Shown here one piece after another: positions 15,744 to 25,543 of a stretch of DNA of 64,000 bases. How positions within the stretch are numbered: the stretch's first letter is position 1; each line of letters starts with the position of its first letter. A program made the position numbers and the translations under genes. The notes below the pieces were generated by a model. The model was not told where the DNA came from. It worked only from the letters and a program-made list of their open reading frames with translations, and ran no database searches. Origin of the DNA: Flagellimonas_B algarum (GTDB lineage: Bacteria > Bacteroidota > Bacteroidia > Flavobacteriales > Flavobacteriaceae); NCBI RefSeq assembly GCF_040513375.1, contig NZ_JBEVTG010000001.1, positions 992,001 to 1,056,000 on the forward strand, written 5' to 3'.

Positions 15744-18104
15744 TTATTCGGTTCGAAGGCTTCGTGCCGGATTGGTTCGTGCCGCTTTGATGGCCTGATA
15801 ACTTACGGTGACGAATGCAATGGCCAAAGCCAGCAATCCGGCCAGGGCGAAAATCCACCATGAGAGATCGATTTTGTATGCGAAATCCTGCAACCAACGG
15901 TTCATGGTAAACCATGACACGGGAATGGCAATGACCAAAGAAATGGCCACCAGTTTCAAAAAGTCTTGTGACAACAGCGCGGTAATGCCGCTTACCGAAG
16001 CCCCCAATACTTTACGGACCCCGATTTCCTTGATGCGGTTTTGGGCCATATAACTCGCCAAACCGAACAAGCCTAAACAAGAGATAAGGATGGTCAACAA
16101 GGTGAATAGGCTGGCCAACTTCTCGATGCGCTGTTCACTGATGAACTTTCTAGCGTAATCTTGATCGACGAATTCATACTCGAATGGATAGTTCGGATTG
16201 TATTTTTTAAAAATGGTTTCAGCGGCAGCGAGGTTATCGGCGGTCTTTCTATTGGCATCGAGTTTGATATGCACCATGGTGAACCAGGCCTTGGCCCCTT
16301 CGATGACCATGGGCTCGATTTTTTGAAAAGGGGAATTGAATACGAAATCCTCGACCACACCGATAACGTGCCAATCGATGCCGTTATCCCTGATGGTCTG
16401 CCCCAAGGGCTCCTCGAAGCCCATAAGGCGTACTGCCGATTCGTTCAATAGCATGGCCGTTGAATCGGTGGGGTACTTTTTTAGATTGAGATCGCGACCT
16501 GAGACCAGACGCAACCCCATCGTTTTGGTAATGGCTTCATCGGCCACCATACGATGCACCAAAGTTTTGTTGTCTTCAGGTTTGCCTTGCCATCCGATGT
16601 CCCAACTATTGCTCCAACTTTCGGTAATCGGCGAGTTGGTTTTGGTCACTGACGAAGCGATGCCTCCTTCCAAAAGTTCAGACTTGATGCTGGTATAATG
16701 TTTTTCGACATCACCCTCCATTTGCACGTATACGAGATGCTCTTTGGTAAAGCCCAATTTTCGATTTTGTACCGAGTCGATTTGTTGTTTTACGACAATG
16801 GTCGCGGTGATCAAGATGATGGCGACTGCGAATTGAATGACCACCAAGACCTTTCTTGGGGTGATCAGTGCACTCATTTTACTGAAGGTACCCTTCAAGA
16901 CCGCAGAAGGTTTGAAGGCCGACAAGTAGAGCGCAGGATAGCTGCCCGCCAGAATTCCGGTCAACAAGATGATGACCGCTGAAATTCCCCAGAACCATGG
17001 GTTTTTCCACTCGATCGACAACGGGGTATTGATCAATTCGGAAAATGCGGGCAGGGTCAAGACCACGATGACCATGGCCACGGTAGCGGCGAGGGAGGCA
17101 ATCAATACGGACTCACCGAGAAACTGCCAGACCAAGGCTTTTTTTCGCGCACCGACCACTTTTCGGATACCGACCTCTTTGGCCCTTTTTTCGCTGCGGG
17201 CGGTACTTAGGTTCATAAAATTGATACAGGCGATGACCAATACCAATAGTGCGATGACCCCGAACAATTTGATGATGTCGATGAGCCCTCCGACTTCCAC
17301 CCCGTTTTCGAATTCATCGTAGAGATGGGTCCTCGAATAAGGGTATAGAAAGGTGACCATATCCGGGGCTTCTTTGTCGTGGTTCTTCCGCAAGGTTTTG
17401 ATTTTGTCGGAGAAGGACGCATAATCTGTGCCTTCTTTCAAAAGCAGGTAGGTGGCAATCGAATTGTTGCTCCAATTGACGTCGTCGTACCCTTTTTGTT
17501 TGAGGTAAGCCCAAGGCATGAGGTATTCGAACCTGAACTCGCTATTGACCGGCGGATCTTCGAGGATGCCGGTAATCTTGAAGGTGTCGGCATTGTCTAC
17601 TTTGACGATTCGCCCAACCGCGGCTGTGTTACCGAAGAGCTTCTTGGCAAAGGTTTCGGTGACCACCAGCGAATTCACATCCTCCAAGACGGTCGCTGCG
17701 TCCCCTTCGATCAATGGAAAGCTGAAGATGTTCAGAAATGAAGGGTCGACGATGGTTCCATTTGATTTGATGTTCTTATCCCCATGGCTGAACAAAAAGG
17801 TGTTTTCGTAAAAGTAACGCGTGGCCTCTTCAACTTCAGGATAGTCTTTTTTAATCGTGGTGGCCATGACCTTTGGTGTCGAATTCCAGGTCCAGATTTC
17901 ACCATCGACTTTGTACTTATTGTAAACCTGATAGATGCGGTCTTTTTTGGTATGGAATTGGTTGAAACCCATTTCGAAACCCACCCACATCAAGATCAAC
18001 GCGGTGACCGCCAAACCAATGGAAAGGCCGAAAATGTTCAAGAATGAAAAGCTCTTGTTTCTTAATAGGTTTCTCCAGGCGATTTTCAAATAGTTCTTAA
18101 ACAT
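15744..18104 (-). CDS. ABC transporter permease, FtsX/MacB type (array copy 8)
   Basis: 786 residues, the shortest copy and a good example of the group consensus: CINFMNLSTARSEKRAKEVG in the middle and KEIGVRKVLGASVSG near the end, finishing NPARSLRTE. The large periplasmic parts lie at about residues 43-280 and 450-665. The leader has A6CGA (plus-strand 18111-18119) and six bases to the ATG at 18104. The C-terminal helices end with SWWIFALAGLLALAIAF, shared almost letter for letter with copies 4, 5 and 9. It starts 21 bases after copy 7. Confidence 0.91.
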   Translation of the reverse strand: MFKNYLKIAWRNLLRNKSFSFLNIFGLSIGLAVTALILMWVGFEMGFNQFHTKKDRIYQVYNKYKVDGEIWTWNSTPKVMATTIKKDYPEVEEATRYFYENTFLFSHGDKNIKSNGTIVDPSFLNIFSFPLIEGDAATVLEDVNSLVVTETFAKKLFGNTAAVGRIVKVDNADTFKITGILEDPPVNSEFRFEYLMPWAYLKQKGYDDVNWSNNSIATYLLLKEGTDYASFSDKIKTLRKNHDKEAPDMVTFLYPYSRTHLYDEFENGVEVGGLIDIIKLFGVIALLVLVIACINFMNLSTARSEKRAKEVGIRKVVGARKKALVWQFLGESVLIASLAATVAMVIVVLTLPAFSELINTPLSIEWKNPWFWGISAVIILLTGILAGSYPALYLSAFKPSAVLKGTFSKMSALITPRKVLVVIQFAVAIILITATIVVKQQIDSVQNRKLGFTKEHLVYVQMEGDVEKHYTSIKSELLEGGIASSVTKTNSPITESWSNSWDIGWQGKPEDNKTLVHRMVADEAITKTMGLRLVSGRDLNLKKYPTDSTAMLLNESAVRLMGFEEPLGQTIRDNGIDWHVIGVVEDFVFNSPFQKIEPMVIEGAKAWFTMVHIKLDANRKTADNLAAAETIFKKYNPNYPFEYEFVDQDYARKFISEQRIEKLASLFTLLTILISCLGLFGLASYMAQNRIKEIGVRKVLGASVSGITALLSQDFLKLVAISLVIAIPVSWFTMNRWLQDFAYKIDLSWWIFALAGLLALAIAFVTVSYQAIKAARTNPARSLRTE

Positions 18105-18125
18105 GGTCTTTCGTTTTTTGATGGT

Positions 18126-20510
18126 TTATTCGGTGCGCAGGCTTTTTGTCGGATTGGCCATGGCGGCTTTTATGGTCTGTAAACCAAGGGTCAATGCAGT
18201 GATCAACAGGGCGATCAAACCGGCCAAAACGAACATCCACCATTGGATGCTTATGCTATAGGCGAAACTATCGAGCCAAGCCCCCATCAAGTAACCTGCG
18301 GCAGGAAAGGCGATCAAGGCGGCGATACCGACCAACAGGATGTAATCACGCGATAAGAGCATTACGATGCGTACGACACTTGCCCCCAATACTTTTCGAA
18401 TCCCGATTTCCTTGATTTTCCGTTTGGTCAAAAAAGAGATCAACCCGAACAGCCCTAGACAGGAGATGAAAATGGCCAGAAGTGCGATGATGTTCACCGT
18501 CTTCAACATGCCCTCGATCAATTGGTATTGGGCACTGACCATTTCGGTCAATGGTGATTGTTCATACCCCCTGCGTGAAGCGATGTTCTCAAAGGCAGTG
18601 GCCACTTGGGCTCCGACCGAAGCTTCTTGTCCTTCGACCACTCGAATGCTGAGGTAGCGATGGTAGGCCAAAGCGTCTTTGTCTCGATAGATGTGGACCA
18701 AGGGCTCGACCGCATTCTGCATGTCTTCATAATGGAAATCCTTGACGACACCTACGATTTGATGGCCTGGCCCATCATCGCCCTTGTATTTCAAACGCCT
18801 ACCTTCGATGCTTTTCCATCCGAAGGCCCGCATGGCGGCCTCATTGATGATAACAGGTTGTTCATCGGCCTCGTCTAACTGCATGTCAAAGTCACGGCCC
18901 ATCCGGATCGGGATGTCAAGGGTCTTGAAATAGGCGTCATCGGCATAAGATCGCCGTAGACGCACATCTTTTTCGGTCGCCGGGTCGTAATAGTTGGTGT
19001 AGTTGAAATAATAATCTGAAGGCACCCCCTGACTGGTCGCAACGTTCGTAACGTACGGATTGGCCTCCAGCTCATCGATGAGCCCCCTGAAACTCGAAAG
19101 GGCAGCATCTTGATTTTCAAATTCCAAATCGATTTTCCCGACCAAAACCCGATGGCGCTCAAACCCAAGATCAGCACTTTTCATAAAGCCGATCTGGTCG
19201 TTCAAGATGATCGCAACGCAAATGAACAGGATCGCGATTACGAATTGCATGATGATAAAGGAATTGCGCAAAATGAAGTTGTTCTTCATCTGAACGGCTT
19301 TTCCTTTGATGCCCAGCGAAACCGGGACTTTGATAAAGCGCAATGCCGGAAAGATTCCAACGGAAAGGGTGGCAAGAAGCCCGATCAAGGCAATTGCCAG
19401 GAGAACAGGGTAGTCGTTGACGAAATCGAAAGAGATGCTCCCGAACTCCGCACCGAAAACCGCATTCATTCTGGGGAGGTTCACAAAGAGAAAAAGCACT
19501 GTTGAAATAATGATGGATATAAAGACCAAAATCCCATTTTCAATACAGAATTGGGTCAGCACATTGCTATTGTTGCCCCCGAGCACTTTGCGTACGGCGA
19601 TGTTCTTGGTTCTCCGGAACATGGTCGAAGCGTTCAGGTTTAAAAGATTGACCAAAATGATGAGCAACACGAAGAACGAAGCCGCTATGGCCCCACCGAT
19701 AATGGTTTCGACCACGGGGATCGCATCCATCCGGAATTCGTTATAGGGTTTGACCTCGATCCGGGCAATGGGATCGGGATCGGCATAGTGCGCTTGGGCC
19801 AATTGACCGATACGCTGTTCGAAAGCCGCGATATCACTACCGGGCCGCAGCTTGAAGAACACCGGAGAAAAACTATTGCCCCAATCGGTCTGGCTTTTGA
19901 ACGTCGGATTGTCTTTCAGCAAAGTGTTGGGTAGCAATACCCCCAAACGAAAAGAGCTATACGGACTGATAGGTTCCAGAACACCGGTTACGGTGATGTT
20001 AAGCGTGTCGGCAGCGATCAAGGTTTGGCCAACCGGATTCGCATCACCGAATATCTGTTTGCTCACCTTATCGGTCAAAACGATCGAATACTTGTTTTGC
20101 AAGGCCGTTTGTTGGTCGCCGTATTTCAGCGGAAGGCTGAATACCTCAAAGAAATCGGGATCGCAATAGTCGGTGCGGTTTTGAAACTCCTTTTCCCCAT
20201 ATTCCAACCAAATATTTCCCCAGCCGTGTAGCGGCGTGCCGGCCAATACTTCGGGAGAAGTGCTGACCACCTTTTCCAACATCGGATAGGGCACGCTGCG
20301 ATAGTCGTCACCGTCTTTTAGATAGGTTTTGAGGTAATGGATGTTTTCGATATCCTGTATCGGGGCTTCAGCGGTATAGTAGGCATAGACCGAAAACAGT
20401 AAGGTCAAGACACTTGAAATACCGATGCTCAAACCAACAAGGTTCAATACCGACAAGGTTTTGTTCTTCCAAAGATTCCGTAACGAGATCTTGATATGGT
20501 TCTTAAGCAT
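18126..20510 (-). CDS. ABC transporter permease, FtsX/MacB type (array copy 7, first after the 158-bp gap)
   Basis: 794 residues and the most divergent copy. The N-terminal periplasmic part has YAYYTAEAPIQDIENIHYLK in place of the DxFH..DRIY pattern of the others, and the middle motif is VNLLNLNASTMFRRTKNIAV, lacking the usual acidic and basic order. The C-terminal motif KEIGIRKVLGASVVR is standard. It is the first gene after the 158-bp gap and so would lead a second transcription unit of four permeases plus the second ATPase. Its leader has A6CGA (20517-20525) six bases from the ATG. Confidence 0.9.
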   Translation of the reverse strand: MLKNHIKISLRNLWKNKTLSVLNLVGLSIGISSVLTLLFSVYAYYTAEAPIQDIENIHYLKTYLKDGDDYRSVPYPMLEKVVSTSPEVLAGTPLHGWGNIWLEYGEKEFQNRTDYCDPDFFEVFSLPLKYGDQQTALQNKYSIVLTDKVSKQIFGDANPVGQTLIAADTLNITVTGVLEPISPYSSFRLGVLLPNTLLKDNPTFKSQTDWGNSFSPVFFKLRPGSDIAAFEQRIGQLAQAHYADPDPIARIEVKPYNEFRMDAIPVVETIIGGAIAASFFVLLIILVNLLNLNASTMFRRTKNIAVRKVLGGNNSNVLTQFCIENGILVFISIIISTVLFLFVNLPRMNAVFGAEFGSISFDFVNDYPVLLAIALIGLLATLSVGIFPALRFIKVPVSLGIKGKAVQMKNNFILRNSFIIMQFVIAILFICVAIILNDQIGFMKSADLGFERHRVLVGKIDLEFENQDAALSSFRGLIDELEANPYVTNVATSQGVPSDYYFNYTNYYDPATEKDVRLRRSYADDAYFKTLDIPIRMGRDFDMQLDEADEQPVIINEAAMRAFGWKSIEGRRLKYKGDDGPGHQIVGVVKDFHYEDMQNAVEPLVHIYRDKDALAYHRYLSIRVVEGQEASVGAQVATAFENIASRRGYEQSPLTEMVSAQYQLIEGMLKTVNIIALLAIFISCLGLFGLISFLTKRKIKEIGIRKVLGASVVRIVMLLSRDYILLVGIAALIAFPAAGYLMGAWLDSFAYSISIQWWMFVLAGLIALLITALTLGLQTIKAAMANPTKSLRTE

Positions 20511-20543
20511 GACTGCTCGTTTTTTGAGTGATACTTAAGGACT

Positions 20544-20559
20544 ATAAATTATTGTGCCA
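20544..20559 (-). promoter_or_regulatory. Weak sigma54-type promoter candidate before array copy 7
   Basis: The minus strand reads TGGCACAATAATTTAT. The -24 element TGGCAC is perfect and preceded by T, but the -12 element is TTTA instead of TTGC, losing the key GC. Transcription would start about 23 bases before the ATG at 20510, a spacing like that at the tolC promoter. No housekeeping TTG-N19-TAnnTTTG match is seen in the gap. Confidence 0.28.
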
Positions 20560-20609
20560 AAACACAACTGTTTGAAAATGAGCTGATTACTAACAACAGG
20601 TATTTAAAA

Positions 20610-20630
20610 AGCGTAAAATAATTTGACACA
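20610..20630 (-). promoter_or_regulatory. Possible activator half-site pair before array copy 7
   Basis: On the minus strand TGTGTCAAA, TTA, then TTTTACGCT. The left half contains the TGTCAAA of the perfect palindrome at 38724-38740; the right half resembles the TTTACAC half of the palindrome at 38699-38719. Its centre is about 87 bases upstream of the start predicted from 20544-20559, a typical enhancer distance. Confidence 0.25.
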
Positions 20631-20654
20631 TTCCGTCTAAATAATTTACACCTT

Positions 20655-20668
20655 AGGAGGTGGTGGTA
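20655..20668 (-). terminator. Weak hairpin after array copy 6
   Basis: Directly downstream of the copy 6 stop the minus strand forms CACCT/AGGTG with a four-base loop followed by TAAATTATTT. The stem is only five pairs and the T-run is broken, so it would end transcription only partly. Confidence 0.25.
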
Positions 20669-23053
20669 TCATTCGGAATGCAGGCTATCTACCGGATTCG
20701 ATGTAGCGGCCTGAAAACTTTGGAACGCGATCGACAAAAAGGCCACGGCCATGGCCAAGAAAGCAACGCTACCTAGGGTCACTATGTTTAGGTCGGTTCG
20801 GTACACGTAGCTTTGCAACCATTGTTCGATGAAATAGTACGCGATCGGTGCCGCGATGAAAAAGGCGATCAAAATTTGACGGAATACACCGGTGGCAAGG
20901 AGTTTTAAGATTCCGGAGACCGAACTTCCCATTACTTTTCGAATGCTGATTTCCTTGGCCCGCTGCGCGATTTGGAACGAGACCATACCGAATAGACCCA
21001 TAGCGGCAATGAACAGGGCCAATGCGGTAAAGATATTGAATGCCTTACCCAGTCGCTGTTCTTCTTCATAGAACCGCATATAGCTTTCTTCGACCATACG
21101 TACTTCATAAGGTACGATCGGAACGATTCCCTTCATGGTTTCGACAATGTATTCTGAAGTATTCGCGTAATCTTCCATGTCGATATTCAAAATCACATGA
21201 CCGAAGTTTCTGGTGAAATCGGGAGTTCTCAATGCCATGAAAAGCGGTTCGATGGCTTGATCGAAGGTTTTGAGGTGAAAATCCTTGAGAACCCCGATGA
21301 CCTTCCCATTGGCAAATGATTTTCCTACGGGTTCCTTCCAGCCTAATTTCTTGACCGCGGCCTCATTCAACAAATAGGCGGTGGAGTCTGATGGGACTTC
21401 CTTTGAAAAACTGCGCCCTTGAACGATTTCCATACCGAAAATCCCCAAGAAGTCATGGTCGACATACGACCTAAAGACATAAAGAGGGGCGTTGTCAACA
21501 TTCCCTTCCCATTCCGTAATAGGGCCTTGACTATTTACGTCAAAGGGGAGTTGAGACGTCAGTGAAACGTTTTTGATCGATGGATGTTCCAACAATTTCT
21601 GTTTTAGCACCTCTTGTTTTTCAGTGATTTCCGATTCAAAGTAGCGCACATGAACCAGTTGTTCGTTGGAATACCCCAGGTCTTTGTTCTGAATGTAATG
21701 CAATTGTTGGTAGACCACCACACTTGCTATGGCCAAGGCGATCGCCACTGTGAATTGACCGACAACAAGCACGTTTTTTAAACCAATCCCTTTTTTACGT
21801 CCTTTAAGAAAGTTGCCCTTCAAGGCTTTCACAGGGCCGATTCCTGACAAGAACAAAGCAGGGTAGATACCCGCAAGCAACCCGGTCAAAACCGTAGCAA
21901 GCAAAAGCGGTACCAGGGTCGGCAGCTGGGTGACAAGACCAAAATCGATATCGCGGTTCAAGATCGCATTGAAATAGGGCAGTAAAAAATAAGCCAGTAC
22001 CAAGGCACAGGCCAAGCCGGCAAAGACCATGAAGAACGATTCACCGAGGTATTGAACGATTAGACTGGAACGTTTTGCCCCTAAGACTTTGCTCACCCCG
22101 ACCTCCTTGGCCCTTTTTGCCGATTTGGAGGTGGCTAAGTTGGTATAATTGACTGCCGCAAGAACCAGAATGAACACTGCAATGAGAGCGAAGAGGTTGA
22201 TGACCTTCAGATTGCCATTTACTGCTAGCTCCTTATTCATTTTTGACTTCAAATGGATGTCGACCACGGGTTGTAGTTTGTATTCGGGATAGAATTCAAA
22301 CCCTTGATTGGCATAGGCAGGTTTGGCAATGGCTTCGTACACCTTCATTTTTTGTTCCAAGGTCTTATAGGCCTCGGGGGCATTGGTGGTCAAGTAGGTA
22401 TGGTAGTTGTTACTTACCCAGAACCCAACGTCGTTGGGGTAGTAGGCCTGACTTTTATACGAAACGATGAATTCGTAAGTAAAATGTTGGTTTTTCGGAG
22501 GGTCCGCTACGATGCCTTTAACCGTAAAGGCGCGGCCGTCGCCAAAGGTCAACACCTCGTCTATGGGCGAGCCGGCCCCAAAGTACTTTTTGGCCAAAGA
22601 CGCGGTCAATAGGATGTTGCCGGGGTCTTCCAAGGCTTTTTGGGCGTTCCCTTCTTGAACTTCGGTGGTAAAGACATTGAAAAAGGAACTATCGGTAAAC
22701 AGTCCGCGATGGACGGAAGAGAACTCGTCTTTGATCAACAAAGCCATACCGGTGTTCAGGTTGGTGACATGTTCGACTTCGGGAAAATCTTCCAAAAGTG
22801 CCTCCCCCAGGGGCAAGGGTGCCAAGGCGAAGAAATCGGTACCTTGATAGCTGTTGCCTTTTTGCTGCTGAACGATCCGAAAGATGCTATCCGATTTTTC
22901 ATGGTGGCGGTCGTAGCTTCGCTCGAAGTTCACGTACATCGTCAACAACACGAAACAGGTCATGGCGATGGTAATGCCGGTAAGATTGATCGCCAGATAG
23001 GACTTGTTCTTCAACAGGTTTCTCCAGGCAAGCTTGAGTTGGTTTTTGAACAT
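20669..23053 (-). CDS. ABC transporter permease, FtsX/MacB type (array copy 6)
   Basis: 794 residues. N-terminus MFKNQLKLAWRNLLKNKSYL; middle motif AVNYTNLATSKSAKRAKEVG then VSKVLGAKRSS, where Ser replaces the usual Arg of GIRK; late motif KEISIRKVMGSSVSG, again altered (Ser for Gly). The C-terminus is NPVDSLHSE. These small shifts occur at both inner-membrane motifs that contact the ATPase in MacB-like transporters, so it may use its ATPase differently from its sisters. It ends the six-gene block that begins with copy 1; the next gene is 158 bases away. Confidence 0.9.
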   Translation of the reverse strand: MFKNQLKLAWRNLLKNKSYLAINLTGITIAMTCFVLLTMYVNFERSYDRHHEKSDSIFRIVQQQKGNSYQGTDFFALAPLPLGEALLEDFPEVEHVTNLNTGMALLIKDEFSSVHRGLFTDSSFFNVFTTEVQEGNAQKALEDPGNILLTASLAKKYFGAGSPIDEVLTFGDGRAFTVKGIVADPPKNQHFTYEFIVSYKSQAYYPNDVGFWVSNNYHTYLTTNAPEAYKTLEQKMKVYEAIAKPAYANQGFEFYPEYKLQPVVDIHLKSKMNKELAVNGNLKVINLFALIAVFILVLAAVNYTNLATSKSAKRAKEVGVSKVLGAKRSSLIVQYLGESFFMVFAGLACALVLAYFLLPYFNAILNRDIDFGLVTQLPTLVPLLLATVLTGLLAGIYPALFLSGIGPVKALKGNFLKGRKKGIGLKNVLVVGQFTVAIALAIASVVVYQQLHYIQNKDLGYSNEQLVHVRYFESEITEKQEVLKQKLLEHPSIKNVSLTSQLPFDVNSQGPITEWEGNVDNAPLYVFRSYVDHDFLGIFGMEIVQGRSFSKEVPSDSTAYLLNEAAVKKLGWKEPVGKSFANGKVIGVLKDFHLKTFDQAIEPLFMALRTPDFTRNFGHVILNIDMEDYANTSEYIVETMKGIVPIVPYEVRMVEESYMRFYEEEQRLGKAFNIFTALALFIAAMGLFGMVSFQIAQRAKEISIRKVMGSSVSGILKLLATGVFRQILIAFFIAAPIAYYFIEQWLQSYVYRTDLNIVTLGSVAFLAMAVAFLSIAFQSFQAATSNPVDSLHSE

Positions 23054-23074
23054 GATAGTCTGTATTTGCGTTGT

Positions 23075-25513
23075 TTATTCGGCCCTTAAACTCTTTACGG
23101 GATTGACGATGGCGGCTTTGATGCTTTGATAGCCGACGGTAACCACGGCGATCGAAGTGGCTAAAAGGGCGGCCATAAGCAACATCCACCATTGGATTTC
23201 GATTCGGTATGAAAAGTCTTCGAGCCATTTGTTCATGGCAAACCACCCTATGGGCAGCGCGATGAGAATGGCGATACCGACCATCTTCAGAAAGTCGGTG
23301 GTCAGTCGGTAGGAAATCTGGCCAACGCTCGCCCCTAAGACTTTCCGAATCCCGATTTCCTTGGTCCGTTTTTGTGCGTTGAAGGTGGCCAGGCCGAAAA
23401 GACCCAGACAAGCGATCAGGATCGAAAGAACGGTAAATATCGAAAAGATACTACCGAGCCGTTGTTCCGATTCGAAACTTCGGTTGAAGGAATCGTCCAT
23501 AAAATAGTAATTGAACGGTTGACCAGGGGCAATGCTATTCCAGACCGATTGGATATCGGTAACCGCCGCGGCGATATCTTGGGCTTCGATCTTTATGGCC
23601 ATGGATGCTGGAAACCGGCCAATACTAAGGAAAAGGGCTTCGATATTATGGCGCATCGAACTGTAATGGAAATCCTTGATGACCCCGATGATGGTCTGGT
23701 AGCTGATGCTTTCGTCATCGGCCCCCAAATCGGAAGAGATGCGCAAGCCCAAGGCTTGCTCAGCGCTGACGTTCAAGGTGCGCAGTGCGGCTTCATTGAT
23801 GATAACAGCGGTCGAATCGGTCGAAATGGACGAATCGAAATCACGACCGGCAACCAGTTCCAAACCTAAGGTGGCGATATAATCGTGATCCACACTCCAG
23901 TTTTCGACATTGATGGCATCTTCCTGGTCGCGAGACCCTTCTTTGAAAAATGTCTGCCCGGTGCGTGCCGATGGGGTCGGCAGAAAACTGCTCAAAGTCG
24001 CGTTTTTCACCTGTGACAATCGCTTTAGCTCCCGCTTTAAGACTAATTCTTGGCCATTGGCATTGTTCACATCATCCAAAACCAAAATTTGGTCTTTGTC
24101 GTACCCTAGCTCCTTGCTTTGGATAAAGCCCAATTGTTGGTAGACCACCACGGTGGCTACGATCAACAGTATGGAAACCGCGAACTGGAAAACGACCAAA
24201 GATTTTCTAATGTTGTTTCCACCGACGTTGGTAAGCCCGCTACCCTTGAGTACTTTGACCGGGATGAAGCGCGACATAAAGAAGGCGGGATAGGTGCCCG
24301 ACAATAACCCTAGTATCACGGTCGTGGTCAATAAGATCATCCAGAACAGTGGTTCCGCAAAGGGTATGGCGATCGCTTTGCCGGCCAATTCATTGAACAT
24401 CGGTAGTACTAAAAAGGCCAGTCCTACAGCGACCAACAAGGATAGGAAGCAGATTAATCCCGATTCGATTAAAAACTGACGGACCAAATCGCTCTTATTG
24501 CTGCCCAAGGTTTTGCGGACTCCCACTTCCTTAGCCCTTTTTAAGGAACCCGCTGTTGAAAGGTTCATGAAATTGACCATGGCCAGGACCACCAAAAACA
24601 GGGCTACGAAAGAAAGGATGTATATGTTTTGGATACTGCCGTTCGCGCTGAGTTCCGATTTCATTTTGGAATGTAAATGGATATCGGTCAATGGCATGGT
24701 TGTGTAATCGAGAAAATTGCCCGAGGCGCGAAATGAAGCTTCCGTCATGCCCGGGTAAAAATCCTGTATCCATGGTATCAAATAGCGCCCCATCAAAGAG
24801 TCGAGGCCTTCTTGAAAAGCCACCATATCGGCCCCAGGCACCATTTTGACAAAGGTATAATACGTTAAGCTTCCCCAGTGGCCGACCTGTGCGAATCGGT
24901 AACTCGGCATCGACATGAAGACCGTGTGGTCGCGCAAGAAGGAGTTCTTGGGAAGGTCTTCAATGACACCGGTCACTACAAAGGTTTCGCCATTGTTGAC
25001 CACCATATTTTGACCGACGGCATTGGTCACGCCAAAGTGTTTTTCTGCGGCCGAACGGGTCAAAACCATGGTGTTGGGTTGGGTCAGGGCGCTTTTCGCA
25101 TCCCCATCGATCAAGCGGATGCCAAAGAATTTGAAAAAGGTCGAATCGGCAAAGGTAGTCCGCTCTTCTTTGACGTTCGAACTTACGTTCGCCTTTCGGA
25201 TGAGCAGGCTGCCTTGGTCCCTGAACCGTGTGGCCAACTCGACTTGCGGGTAATCACGCATCAATGTTCCGGCCATGGGTTCGGGAGCTTCGGCAAGTTG
25301 CTCGGGCAACCCACCGAATTGTACGTCGGCGTCGATTCGGTAGATGCGTTCGGCGTCGGCGAACATGGTATCAAAACCCAATTCATCATGTATGAACAGA
25401 CCGATCAGTAGGGCCCCTGCCATACCTATGGCAAGTCCGAAGGTATTGAGAAAGGTGAAAAAGGGTTGCTTTTTCAAGCTTCTCCAGGCGATTTTCAGAT
25501 AGTTTTTGAACAT
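23075..25513 (-). CDS. ABC transporter permease, FtsX/MacB type (array copy 5)
   Basis: 812 residues, the longest copy, and the close twin of copy 4 next to it. Shared marks: N-terminal KIAWRSLKKQPF, the periplasmic DTMFADAERIYRIDAD, LKRAKEVGVRKTLGSNKS in the middle, and KEIGIRKVLGASVGQISYRL near the end. The first periplasmic domain has the twin-specific string YFPG-type loop (DFYPGMTEASFRASGNFLDY). It ends NPVKSLRAE. Starts 30 bases after copy 4. The two genes are the product of a local duplication that has since diverged clearly at protein level. Confidence 0.91.
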   Translation of the reverse strand: MFKNYLKIAWRSLKKQPFFTFLNTFGLAIGMAGALLIGLFIHDELGFDTMFADAERIYRIDADVQFGGLPEQLAEAPEPMAGTLMRDYPQVELATRFRDQGSLLIRKANVSSNVKEERTTFADSTFFKFFGIRLIDGDAKSALTQPNTMVLTRSAAEKHFGVTNAVGQNMVVNNGETFVVTGVIEDLPKNSFLRDHTVFMSMPSYRFAQVGHWGSLTYYTFVKMVPGADMVAFQEGLDSLMGRYLIPWIQDFYPGMTEASFRASGNFLDYTTMPLTDIHLHSKMKSELSANGSIQNIYILSFVALFLVVLAMVNFMNLSTAGSLKRAKEVGVRKTLGSNKSDLVRQFLIESGLICFLSLLVAVGLAFLVLPMFNELAGKAIAIPFAEPLFWMILLTTTVILGLLSGTYPAFFMSRFIPVKVLKGSGLTNVGGNNIRKSLVVFQFAVSILLIVATVVVYQQLGFIQSKELGYDKDQILVLDDVNNANGQELVLKRELKRLSQVKNATLSSFLPTPSARTGQTFFKEGSRDQEDAINVENWSVDHDYIATLGLELVAGRDFDSSISTDSTAVIINEAALRTLNVSAEQALGLRISSDLGADDESISYQTIIGVIKDFHYSSMRHNIEALFLSIGRFPASMAIKIEAQDIAAAVTDIQSVWNSIAPGQPFNYYFMDDSFNRSFESEQRLGSIFSIFTVLSILIACLGLFGLATFNAQKRTKEIGIRKVLGASVGQISYRLTTDFLKMVGIAILIALPIGWFAMNKWLEDFSYRIEIQWWMLLMAALLATSIAVVTVGYQSIKAAIVNPVKSLRAE

Positions 25514-25543
25514 GATGATGGATTTTTGATTGATGCTATTTCA

